Shown piece after piece: positions 1 to 4,578 of a stretch of 5,171 nucleotides of DNA. A model generated the notes under the pieces. It had not been told where the DNA came from. It saw only the letters and a program-made list of their open reading frames with translations, and searched no databases. Position numbers and translations under genes: made by a program. This DNA is from an uncultured Bacillota bacterium (GTDB taxonomy: Bacteria; Bacillota; Clostridia; Oscillospirales; Oscillospiraceae), in the NCBI GenBank assembly GCA_937890735.1, contig CALACZ010000071.1, positions 1 through 5,171 on the forward strand. Direction: 5' to 3'. The first letter of the stretch is position 1; the number at the start of each line of letters is the position of its first letter.

Positions 1-908
1 AGCTGATCTACAACATCGCCACCGAGCACAATGGCTACTCCGTGTTCACCGGCGTCGGCGAGCGCACGCGCGAGGGCAACGACCTCTATTATGAAATGAA
101 GGAGTCCGGCGTTCTGTCCAAAACGGCGCTGGTCTACGGTCAGATGAACGAGCCGCCCGGAGCGCGTATGCGCGTGGGTCTGTCGGGTCTGACGATGGCG
201 GAGTATTTCCGCGAAGTCGGACATCAGGACGTGCTGCTGTTCATCGACAACATCTTCCGCTTTACGCAGGCAGGCTCCGAGGTTTCGGCGCTGCTGGGGC
301 GGATGCCCTCCGCCGTCGGCTACCAGCCAACGCTGGCGAGCGAAATGGGCGCATTGCAGGAGCGCATCACGTCCACGAAAAACGGCTCGATCACGTCCGT
401 GCAGGCGGTCTACGTCCCGGCGGACGACCTGACCGATCCCGCACCGGCAACGACGTTCGCTCATCTGGACGCGACGACGGTCCTCGACCGCGGCATCGCC
501 TCGCTGGGCATTTACCCGGCGGTCGATCCGCTCGACTCCACGTCCCGCATCCTCACGCCCGAGATCGTCGGGCAGGAGCATTACGATGTGGCGCGCGGCG
601 TCATCCAGCTTTTGCAGCGGTATAAGGAATTGCAGGACATCATCGCCATTATGGGCATGGACGAGCTGTCGGAGGACGACAAGCTCGCCGTGAGCCGCGC
701 GAGAAAGGTGCAGCGCTTCCTGTCGCAGCCGTTCCATGTTGCGGAGCAGTTCACGGGCTTCCAGGGCAAGTATGTGCCGCTGAAGGAGACCATCCGCGGC
801 TTCAGGGAGATCATCGAGGGCAAGCACGACGACCTGCCCGAATCGGCGTTCCTGTTCGTCGGCTCGATCGACGAGGCGGTCGCCAAGGCAAAGGGTGCGG
901 GCGCATGA
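1..908 (+). CDS. atpD: ATP synthase F1 subunit beta, 5'-truncated by window edge
   Basis: Catalytic beta subunit of the F1 head of the proton- or sodium-translocating ATP synthase, on the cytoplasmic face of the membrane. The frame is open from base 3, giving 301 visible residues ending at TGA 906-908. The N-terminal part with the Walker A loop (roughly 160 residues by comparison with E. coli) lies before the window. Visible hallmarks are GVGERTREGND at visible residues 17-27, containing the catalytic glutamate; the Walker B strand LLFIDN near 78-83; ALLGRMPSAVGYQPTLA; the adenine-pocket region LGIYPAVDPLDSTSR; and the DELSEDD motif near 220-226, which contacts the gamma subunit. No frameshift or missing key residue was seen. 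The stop overlaps the start of atpC in an ATGA, so the two are probably translationally coupled in one atp operon. The in-frame GTG at 42 is internal and not the true start. Identification is near certain. Confidence 0.98.
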   Translation, partial: LIYNIATEHNGYSVFTGVGERTREGNDLYYEMKESGVLSKTALVYGQMNEPPGARMRVGLSGLTMAEYFREVGHQDVLLFIDNIFRFTQAGSEVSALLGRMPSAVGYQPTLASEMGALQERITSTKNGSITSVQAVYVPADDLTDPAPATTFAHLDATTVLDRGIASLGIYPAVDPLDSTSRILTPEIVGQEHYDVARGVIQLLQRYKELQDIIAIMGMDELSEDDKLAVSRARKVQRFLSQPFHVAEQFTGFQGKYVPLKETIRGFREIIEGKHDDLPESAFLFVGSIDEAVAKAKGAGA

Positions 909-1312
909 GCAGCTTCCATTTGCAGATCGTAACGCCAGACGGGCTGTTTTATGACGGCGAGGCGGAGAGTCTGGACGTGCGCGCCGTGACCGGCGGCGTG
1001 ACCATTCTGCCGGGGCACATCAACTATGTGACGCCGCTCGGCATGGGGCAGGCGCGCGTGGTGACCGGCGGCAAGACCCGCCGCGCCGCGTGCATCGGCG
1101 GGATGCTGATGGTGAAAAACGGCGCGGTGCGCCTGATCGCCACCACGTTTGAATGGCAGGAGCAGATCGACCGTGCCCGGGCGCAGCGTGCGCTCACGGC
1201 GGCGCAGGAGCGGCTGAAACACCGCGGCGCGCTGACCGACGAGGAAATTCGCCTTGCCGAGGCAAAGCTCCGCCGCGCGCTCGTACGCACGAGCCTGACC
1301 AAAAACGCGTAA
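905..1312 (+). CDS. atpC: ATP synthase F1 subunit epsilon
   Basis: Epsilon subunit of the F1 central stalk, which couples rotor rotation to catalysis and can inhibit ATP hydrolysis. The 135 residues match the family length. The N-terminal beta sandwich (about 1-85) includes GGVTILPGHINYVTPLGMG and IGGMLMVKNGAVRLIATT. The C-terminal helical hairpin (about 88-135) is rich in Ala, Arg and Glu. Residues 88-93 read IDRARA and fit the I/L-D-x-x-R-A motif linked to ATP binding by epsilon in thermophilic Bacillus; whether this protein binds ATP is not known. The ATG at 905 overlaps the atpD TGA. A weak Shine-Dalgarno-like AAAGGG (890-895) lies 9 bases upstream inside atpD, so coupling is probable. 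It is the last gene of the atp operon, and a terminator follows at 1467-1501. Confidence 0.96.
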   Translation: MSSFHLQIVTPDGLFYDGEAESLDVRAVTGGVTILPGHINYVTPLGMGQARVVTGGKTRRAACIGGMLMVKNGAVRLIATTFEWQEQIDRARAQRALTAAQERLKHRGALTDEEIRLAEAKLRRALVRTSLTKNA

Positions 1313-1459
1313 CGAAGACTCCCTCCGCGCCGACGCAGTAAAACGGAGAGAGCCGCGTGTGACGCTGCCCAAACGGACTTTTGGAAAGACGCTGCCGGCG
1401 AGTTCGGCATCCCGGAAAGGATCGGCGAAGCTGCCGCCCTGTCAGACATGGCTGAATAA
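1313..1459 (+). pseudogene. Open frame without a start codon after atpC; possible gene remnant
   Basis: After the atpC TAA (1310-1312) the same reading frame stays open for 48 codons to TAA 1457-1459, but contains no ATG, GTG or TTG except an ATG near its end (1448). The second half reads like protein rather than noise: from 1376 it includes DFWKDAAGEFGIPERIGEAA and ends LSDMAE, with mostly G or C in third positions. The first half is Arg-rich and unconvincing. It may be the decayed 3' end of a lost gene, a remnant of a longer transcript, or chance. The pattern GIP-x-R-I/L recalls the C-terminal half of iron-containing alcohol dehydrogenases, but this is only an impression and not enough to name a family. 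A C-terminal extension of atpC by stop-codon readthrough is possible but unsupported. Confidence 0.25.
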
Positions 1460-1466
1460 ATGCAAG

Positions 1467-1501
1467 AAAAAGCCCGCTGGAATTTCTCCGGCGGGCTTTT
1501 T
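1467..1501. terminator. Bidirectional intrinsic terminator between atpC and the RHH gene
   Basis: A 9-bp stem, GCCCGCTGG (1472-1480) with CCGGCGGGC (1488-1496) and one G-U pair, encloses the 7-nt loop AATTTCT. It is flanked by five A on the left and five T on the right, so either strand gives a hairpin followed by a U run. It can end the atp operon on the plus strand and the ribbon-helix-helix gene on the minus strand, whose stop codon is at 1513-1515. Confidence 0.92.
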
Positions 1502-1512
1502 GCGCGAAAAGG

Positions 1513-1695
1513 CTATTCGATCACAACGTTTTTGACGCCGTATGCGAGAAGAATATTGATGAGCTCATTGCGCGAGTAATTCGTCTCCGCCGCCAGCCGG
1601 TCCAGCTCGGTAAGCGTTTCCTCACGGATGCGCACAGAGATCATGCGATTGCCATCCTCCCCACGGCGGCGGATCTTTAAGGGTTCGTTGTTCAT
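1513..1695 (-). CDS. Ribbon-helix-helix (Arc/CopG-type) DNA-binding protein, 60 aa
   Basis: A small probable transcriptional repressor or antitoxin-like protein. After a basic N-terminal tail (KIRRRGEDGNR, residues 7-17) comes the strand that would pair in a dimer and enter the major groove (MISVRI, 18-23). Helix A follows (about 25-38, with LTELDRLAAE), then the turn NYSRNE (39-44) and helix B (about 42-54, NELINILLAYGV). The turn S-R-N-E-L-I is typical of the family. The ATG at 1693-1695 is preceded, 8 bases away on the minus strand, by GAGAGG, which supports this start over Met18. The gene diverges from the 62-residue protein at 1969, and the AT-rich gap between them carries strong dyads, so autorepression and control of the neighbour are likely (inference). 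No toxin gene is adjacent in the same direction, so a classical toxin-antitoxin pair is not supported. The domain is well supported; the target is unknown. Confidence 0.85.
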   Translation of the reverse strand: MNNEPLKIRRRGEDGNRMISVRIREETLTELDRLAAETNYSRNELINILLAYGVKNVVIE

Positions 1696-1716
1696 AGTAA
1701 ATACCTCTCATACTGT

Positions 1717-1743
1717 TTTCTGATTAAATTCTTTAATCAGAAA
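1717..1743. repeat. Perfect inverted repeat, 12-bp arms, 3-nt centre (dyad 1)
   Basis: TTTCTGATTAAA (1717-1728) and its exact reverse complement TTTAATCAGAAA (1732-1743) are separated by TTC. On the minus strand this lies a few bases upstream of the Shine-Dalgarno sequence of the ribbon-helix-helix gene, so it could be an operator or an mRNA hairpin that affects translation. Confidence 0.75.
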
Positions 1744-1765
1744 GATTCCGCCTTTGGCGTAACCA

Positions 1766-1794
1766 ATTTCGTGATTTTGAAAAAATCACGAAAT
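1766..1794. repeat. Perfect inverted repeat, 13-bp arms, 3-nt centre (dyad 2)
   Basis: ATTTCGTGATTTT (1766-1778) and its exact reverse complement AAAATCACGAAAT (1782-1794) are separated by GAA (TTC on the minus strand). If the minus-strand promoter proposed at 1839-1868 is right, this falls in the 5' leader of the ribbon-helix-helix mRNA, between dyads 3 and 1. It has no U run, so it is not an ordinary terminator. Confidence 0.75.
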
Positions 1795-1820
1795 CTCGTC
1801 TCATACTGATCTTCATATTA

Positions 1821-1849
1821 AAAACTTCAATTCTATGAATTAAAGTTTT
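1821..1849. promoter_or_regulatory. Near-perfect dyad 3 overlapping the proposed RHH-gene promoter; likely operator
   Basis: AAAACTTCAATTC (1821-1833) and GAATTAAAGTTTT (1837-1849) match in 12 of 13 pairs around the centre TAT. The right arm overlaps the proposed minus-strand -10 hexamer (1839-1844), the usual place for an autorepressor operator. Binding by the adjacent ribbon-helix-helix protein is inferred, not shown. Confidence 0.55.
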
Positions 1850-1868
1850 AATTGAATATCAGTATCAA
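1839..1868 (-). promoter_or_regulatory. Possible sigma-A promoter of the RHH gene
   Basis: On the minus strand, TTGATA (1863-1868) and TTTAAT (1839-1844) are separated by 18 bases. Each hexamer differs from consensus at one position. Transcription would begin near 1832, giving a leader of about 135 nt that holds dyads 1 and 2. The region is so AT-rich that other pairs of hexamers can be drawn. Confidence 0.4.
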
Positions 1869-1888
1869 TCTGTATTTATTATTATAGA

Positions 1889-1918
1889 TTAGCAGATAGA
1901 TGCGATATATATTACAAT
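1889..1918 (+). promoter_or_regulatory. Possible sigma-A promoter of the 62-aa protein gene
   Basis: TTAGCA (1889-1894), an 18-base spacer and TACAAT (1913-1918) would place the start near 1925, leaving room for the ribosome binding site at 1956-1960. A perfect TATAAT also sits at 1947-1952, but its start point would fall at or inside the Shine-Dalgarno sequence, so it is less convincing. ATAGAT occurs three times in this stretch (1884, 1896, 1930). Confidence 0.35.
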
Positions 1919-1968
1919 AAGATATGTAAATAGATATTAATAATGATATAATCGCGGAGGATAAGGGT

Positions 1969-2157
1969 ATGATGAGCAATGAGTATCAGGAAGCGTTTGA
2001 CCGTTTTTTGGAATCGAGCGTATGCGATGAAACAAATGAGGCGGTGTTCGCGCTTTCACGTGCCGCATTTCTGGCTGGATGGCTGGCGGCAGGCGGAACG
2101 CCGGTACAAGAGACAAAAATCTTTGAGGTCCTGAAATCAGAAGGAAAAGAGAAATAA
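1969..2157 (+). CDS. Small protein of unknown function, 62 aa
   Basis: I do not recognise the family. GGAGG at 1956-1960 ends 8 bases before the ATG at 1969 (a second ATG follows at 1972), and codon use is compatible with a real gene. The sequence starts acidic and helical (EYQEAFDRFLESS, residues 5-17), has one cysteine at 19, then a small-residue helix with an aromatic (about 24-41, including RAAFLAGWLAAGG to 43), and ends in a charged tail. No signal peptide, transmembrane segment or metal site is evident; the 24-41 stretch contains charged and polar residues and is short for a membrane helix. It diverges from the ribbon-helix-helix gene across an operator-rich gap and is followed by a terminator, so the two probably form one small regulated module (inference). 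Its composition resembles short accessory proteins on integrative elements, but no function should be assigned. Confidence 0.7.
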   Translation: MMSNEYQEAFDRFLESSVCDETNEAVFALSRAAFLAGWLAAGGTPVQETKIFEVLKSEGKEK

Positions 2158-2269
2158 GGACGGGTCATGCCTCGCTCTTACGTTCGGCTTTGATTGCACC
2201 GCCAATCGAACTTTGGGGGGGCGGGGCGGGAGACCTCTATGTTACGATCAAGTACGGAAGATAGCAAGA
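2158..2269. other. Noncoding gap between the 62-aa protein gene and the terminator
   Basis: No convincing gene. It holds a weak hairpin (GATTG 2192-2196 with CAATC 2203-2207, 6-nt loop) followed by a G-rich tract. The two neighbouring genes converge here. Confidence 0.6.
2215..2230 (+). other. G-rich tract with G-quadruplex potential
   Basis: Seven G, C, four G, C and three G in a row allow four GGG runs with loops of only one or two bases. This fits the standard G3+N1-7 quadruplex pattern on the plus strand. It lies in the 3' region of the 62-residue protein gene, about 57 bases after its stop. Whether it folds in the cell is unknown. Confidence 0.6.
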
Positions 2270-2313
2270 CCCGGGAGCGGCTTTGAACTGCTCCCGGGGT
2301 TTTCTTTATTTTT
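2270..2313 (+). terminator. Intrinsic terminator, mainly plus-strand, overlapping the pyrG stop
   Basis: A 9-bp perfect stem, CCCGGGAGC (2270-2278) with GCTCCCGGG (2290-2298), has an 11-nt loop and is followed by the T-rich run 2300-2313. The T run is the complement of the last codons and stop of pyrG (2306-2308). On the minus strand the hairpin follows the pyrG stop, but the downstream run (TCTTGCTATC) is poor in T, so it may end pyrG less well. Confidence 0.85.
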
Positions 2314-3901
2314 CTGCGTTCAGCGCCGCTTCTACGAAGCCCTGGAAGAGGGGGTGGGGGCGATTGGGGCGGCTTTTGAACTCGGGGTGGAACTGCGCGC
2401 CGACGAACCACGGGTGCTGCGGATTTTCCACGATCTCGACGAGCGAGCCGTCGGGTGATAGACCCGCCAGCCGCAGCCCCGCCTGCTCAAAGTCCGCGCG
2501 GAAGGCGTTGTTGAACTCGTAGCGGTGGCGGTGGCGCTCGGAAATTTCGCGCGTGCCGTAGAGCCTGTAGGACTTCGAATCCTCGCGCAGGACACACGGG
2601 TATTTGCCCAGACGCATCGTGCCGCCCTTGGCGTGTACGCCGACCTGGTCGAGCATGAGGTCGATGACCGGGTGCGACGTTGTTTCGGAAAATTCGGAGC
2701 TGTGCGCGTCGATCCATCCGATGACGTGGCGGGCAAATTCGATGACGGCGATCTGCATCCCGAGGCAGATGCCGAGGTACGGCACACCGTGCTCGCGCGC
2801 GTACTGCGCGGCGACGATCATGCCCTCGATGCCGCGGTCGCCGAAGCCGCCGGGGATGAGGATGCCCGCGCAGCCGGAAAGAATTTCAGCGGCGGTATCG
2901 GGCGTGAGCGTTTCGGACTCGACCCACTCGATCTCGACCTGCGCGCCGAGCGCCGTGCCGGCGTGGAAGAGCGATTCAACGACGCTCAGATACGCGTCAT
3001 GAAGCCCCGTATATTTGCCGACGAGGGCGATCTTCACGGGGCGGCGCGCCTCGTGGATACGCTCGACGAGCGCCTGCCACTCCGTGAGATCCGGCTCGCC
3101 GCAGTCCAGCCCCAGCTTGCGGCAGACCACGCGGCGCAGCCCCTCGCGCTCGAGCAGCAGCGGGACTTCATACAGCGTGGAGGCGGTGAGGTTTGCGATG
3201 ACGCAGTCAGGCTCGACGTTGCAGAACAGCGCCAGCTTCTGGCGAATATCGTCGGGAATGGGGCTGTCGGTGCGGCAGACGAGCACGTCCGGCTGGATGC
3301 CGACGGACAGCAGCTCCTTGACCGAGTGCTGCGTGGGCTTGCTCTTGAGCTCGCCGCTGCCGGGGATGGAGACAATGAGCGGAACGTGGATATACAGCAC
3401 ATTCTCACGACCCTTGTCGGTCGCCACCTGCCGGATGGCTTCCAGGAAGGGCTGGCTCTCAATATCGCCGACCGTGCCGCCGATCTCGGTGATGACCACG
3501 TCCGCCGTGCCGTCGTCCATGGCGTAGATGCGGTGCTTGATCTCGTTGGTGATGTGCGGGATGATCTGGACGGTCTTGCCGAGGTAGCCGCCCTCGCGCT
3601 CGCGGTTGAGGACGCTCCAGTAGATCTTGCCGGAGGAGACGGAGCACTTGCCGTCAAGCGTTTCATCGACAAAGCGCTCGTAGTGTCCCAGGTCGAGGTC
3701 GGTCTCCGCGCCGTCGTCGGTGACGAATACCTCGCCGTGCTGATAGGGGCTCATCGTGCCGGGGTCTACATTAAAATAGGGGTCGAATTTCTGGTTTTTG
3801 ACGCGCAGCCCGCACTGGCGCAGCAGCCGTCCGAGCGACGCCGCGCAGATGCCCTTGCCGAGTCCCGACACCACGCCGCCGGTGACAAAAATATACTTCA
3901 T
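2306..3901 (-). CDS. pyrG: CTP synthase (glutamine-hydrolysing)
   Basis: Converts UTP, ATP and glutamine to CTP, the last step of pyrimidine nucleotide synthesis, in the cytoplasm as a tetramer (it can form filaments). The 531 residues are close to the usual 535-545. The N-terminal synthetase domain carries the P-loop GGVVSGLGKG (8-17), DPYFNVDPGTMSPYQHGEVFV (split around 40-60), the Mg2+-binding acidic residues D68 and E139 (TEIGGTVGDIE, 138-148), and the UTP-site motif KSKPTQHS (186-193). The class I glutamine amidotransferase domain (about 290-531) shows IPGGFGDRG (349-357), the nucleophile C379 in GICLGMQ, and H505/E507 in AQFHPEF, completing the triad. All key residues are intact. The ATG at 3899-3901 has AAGGAG (3915-3920, minus strand) 13 bases upstream, a long spacing. 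It is monocistronic here, convergent with the 62-residue gene and divergent from rplGB. Confidence 0.98.
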   Translation of the reverse strand: MKYIFVTGGVVSGLGKGICAASLGRLLRQCGLRVKNQKFDPYFNVDPGTMSPYQHGEVFVTDDGAETDLDLGHYERFVDETLDGKCSVSSGKIYWSVLNREREGGYLGKTVQIIPHITNEIKHRIYAMDDGTADVVITEIGGTVGDIESQPFLEAIRQVATDKGRENVLYIHVPLIVSIPGSGELKSKPTQHSVKELLSVGIQPDVLVCRTDSPIPDDIRQKLALFCNVEPDCVIANLTASTLYEVPLLLEREGLRRVVCRKLGLDCGEPDLTEWQALVERIHEARRPVKIALVGKYTGLHDAYLSVVESLFHAGTALGAQVEIEWVESETLTPDTAAEILSGCAGILIPGGFGDRGIEGMIVAAQYAREHGVPYLGICLGMQIAVIEFARHVIGWIDAHSSEFSETTSHPVIDLMLDQVGVHAKGGTMRLGKYPCVLREDSKSYRLYGTREISERHRHRYEFNNAFRADFEQAGLRLAGLSPDGSLVEIVENPQHPWFVGAQFHPEFKSRPNRPHPLFQGFVEAALNAEK

Positions 3902-3950
3902 AGTCCGCTTGCAGCTCCTTCCGTTCGTTCCAAATTCCGTTCCTGCACAA

Positions 3951-3965
3951 AATACGTTTCGTATT
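3951..3965. promoter_or_regulatory. Small dyad at the pyrG -10/start region
   Basis: AATACG (3951-3956) and CGTATT (3960-3965) are exact reverse complements around TTT. The dyad overlaps the -10 hexamer and the expected transcription start of pyrG, so it could be an operator. With 6-bp arms, chance is also possible. Confidence 0.4.
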
Positions 3966-3992
3966 GTACTGCGATAGAGCGCGGCACGTCAA
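3963..3992 (-). promoter_or_regulatory. Sigma-A-type promoter of pyrG
   Basis: On the minus strand TTGACG (3987-3992) and TACAAT (3963-3968) are spaced by 18 bases, each one mismatch from consensus. Transcription should start near 3956, giving a leader of about 55 nt. The initial transcript does not begin with the run of G used for CTP-sensed reiterative initiation at Bacillus subtilis pyrG, and no attenuator is seen in the leader. Confidence 0.75.
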
Positions 3993-4126
3993 TTATTCAG
4001 AATTACAGATATTTTTCGGGGCGTTTTCCGCTAAAACTGTGCGCTGCTACGAAAATTCGGAAGAAAACGAAATAGTTCTTGCGTTTTCTTCCTGAAGGTG
4101 GTACAGTTAGTCTGTCCCCACCTCTG

Positions 4127-4155
4127 AAGCGTGTCAAAATTCTTTTGACACGCTT
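4127..4155. repeat. 13-bp perfect inverted repeat with TTC centre
   Basis: AAGCGTGTCAAAA and TTTTGACACGCTT flank TTC. The architecture (12-13-bp arms, A/T-rich tip, 3-nt TTC centre) matches dyads 1 and 2 at 1717-1743 and 1766-1794. Only three T follow on the plus strand, so it is a poor terminator. Confidence 0.8.
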
Positions 4156-4190
4156 TCAAACGCGAACCGCTTCGCTGGGTTCGCGTTTGA
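4156..4190. repeat. 13-bp perfect inverted repeat, 9-nt loop
   Basis: TCAAACGCGAACC (4156-4168) and GGTTCGCGTTTGA (4178-4190) are exact reverse complements and start at the base after the previous hairpin ends. There is no T tract after it. Confidence 0.8.
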
Positions 4191-4277
4191 GCAGGTTTGC
4201 ACTCCGCTGCGCGCATAATTTGTGCGCGAGCGCAAAAATTCTACTTCGACGCTTCGCTCTGCATAAGTTCGACTGAG

Positions 4278-4309
4278 CCAAGAGCGCTGCGCAGAGCTTG
4301 CGCTCTTGG
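4278..4309. repeat. 10-bp perfect inverted repeat, 12-nt loop
   Basis: CCAAGAGCGC (4278-4287) and GCGCTCTTGG (4300-4309) pair exactly. GACT (4271-4274) and AGTC (4310-4313) can extend the stem past a 3-nt bulge on one side. The bulge is not followed by the G-A pairs of a kink-turn. Confidence 0.75.
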
Positions 4310-4333
4310 AGTCTCACTTAACTCCGTTCCGTG

Positions 4334-4380
4334 TGCAGTATTTTTGCCGACGTACACGCCGCCGGCAAAAATGATCTGCA
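4334..4380. repeat. Two-tier inverted repeat
   Basis: ATTTTTGCCG (4340-4349) and CGGCAAAAAT (4363-4372) form the inner stem. TGCAG (4334-4338) and CTGCA (4376-4380) form an outer one across a small internal loop. Confidence 0.7.
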
Positions 4381-4540
4381 TTTTATTTTGCGCCTGCGGG
4401 CGCAAAACTCTGCGAGGCTTTTTTTCGCTATCTTTTCTTGCTGTCGGAGACAGGTGTTTTTGTCGAAAATGACCAGAGCGCGTTTTGCCTGTGTTTGTGG
4501 GAAAAACGGAAAATTTTCTTCGCCAAATCGACAATTCCTG

Positions 4541-4569
4541 TTGACTGTATTCGTCAATTCTGCTATAAT
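4541..4569 (+). promoter_or_regulatory. Strong sigma-A promoter for rplGB-rpsL
   Basis: TTGACT (4541-4546), a 17-base spacer and perfect TATAAT (4564-4569) are preceded by TG at 4561-4562, an extended -10. Only one base departs from consensus. Transcription should start near 4576. This is the strongest promoter in the window and fits a ribosomal-protein operon. TTGAC/GTCAA (4541-4545, 4553-4557) also forms a small dyad within it. Confidence 0.9.
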
Positions 4570-4578
4570 TCAAAGCTG

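Larger units (their letters stand above)
1706..1808. repeat. 10-bp direct repeat TCTCATACTG flanking the two leader hairpins
   Basis: TCTCATACTG occurs exactly at 1706-1715 and again at 1799-1808, bracketing 83 bases that hold two of the three dyads. The core ATACTGAT (1803-1810) also recurs inverted as ATCAGTAT at 1858-1865. These could be half-sites for the neighbouring ribbon-helix-helix protein or a duplicated sequence around an inserted segment. The bracketed segment has no matching terminal inverted repeats, which argues against a simple transposon. Confidence 0.5.
4059..4407. repeat. Chain of about eight consecutive hairpins
   Basis: Stems, in order: 4059-4069/4082-4092 (11 bp); 4096-4101/4118-4123 (6 bp, with an inner ACAG/CTGT); 4127-4139/4143-4155 (13 bp); 4156-4168/4178-4190 (13 bp); 4196-4200/4232-4236 enclosing 4210-4215/4223-4228; 4278-4287/4300-4309 (10 bp); 4340-4349/4363-4372 (10 bp, plus outer 4334-4338/4376-4380); 4386-4394/4399-4407 (9 bp). 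Most are exact and several abut with only a few bases between. Different stems have different sequences, so it is not a tandem copy of one unit. Possibilities are a structured noncoding RNA, an array of protein-binding or cruciform sites, or stacked remnants of small repeat elements. Confidence 0.7.
4022..4540. other. 520-base gene-free region between divergent pyrG and rplGB promoters
   Basis: No supportable gene on either strand: the open frames here lack ribosome binding sites and recognisable protein features. The region is dominated by back-to-back hairpins from 4059 to 4407. From 4408 to 4540 only small signals are visible: a T-rich run at 4419-4425, CTGTC/GACAG around GGA (4441-4453), and the palindrome GAAAATTTTC (4509-4518), with A/T-rich sequence ahead of the rplGB promoter. 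Confidence 0.75.

Noticed and set aside
581..1372. 263-codon minus-strand open frame opposite atpD and atpC
   Set aside because: It overlaps two certain genes, runs past the end of the atp operon, and has no ribosome binding site or domain.
1359..1550. Alternative plus-strand frame from GTG 1359 through the terminator
   Set aside because: It would be translated across the strong terminator hairpin and into the antisense of the ribbon-helix-helix gene; no ribosome binding site.
1947..1952. Perfect TATAAT as the -10 of the 62-residue protein gene
   Set aside because: Its start point would fall at about 1959, inside the GGAGG ribosome binding site, and no -35 is seen at the right distance; it is kept only as an alternative.
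1696..1968. Chromosome-dimer dif site or plasmid-type origin in the AT-rich gap
   Set aside because: No match to the Bacillus-type dif core and no iterated, same-sequence repeats; the dyads differ in sequence from each other.
1513..2157. Classical toxin-antitoxin pair
   Set aside because: The genes are divergent rather than co-directional, and the 62-residue protein shows no feature of a known toxin family.
2525..4075. 516-codon open frame on the plus strand opposite pyrG
   Set aside because: It is antisense to an intact, motif-complete CTP synthase and has low-complexity Ala/Asp/Val-rich composition with no recognisable domain; long antisense frames are expected in GC-rich genes.
4271..4313. 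Kink-turn that the YbxF-type protein could bind for autoregulation
   Set aside because: A 3-nt bulge is present, but the tandem G-A and A-G pairs that define a kink-turn do not follow it.
4059..4407. CRISPR array
   Set aside because: The repeats are unrelated inverted repeats with different sequences, not a constant direct repeat with regular spacers.
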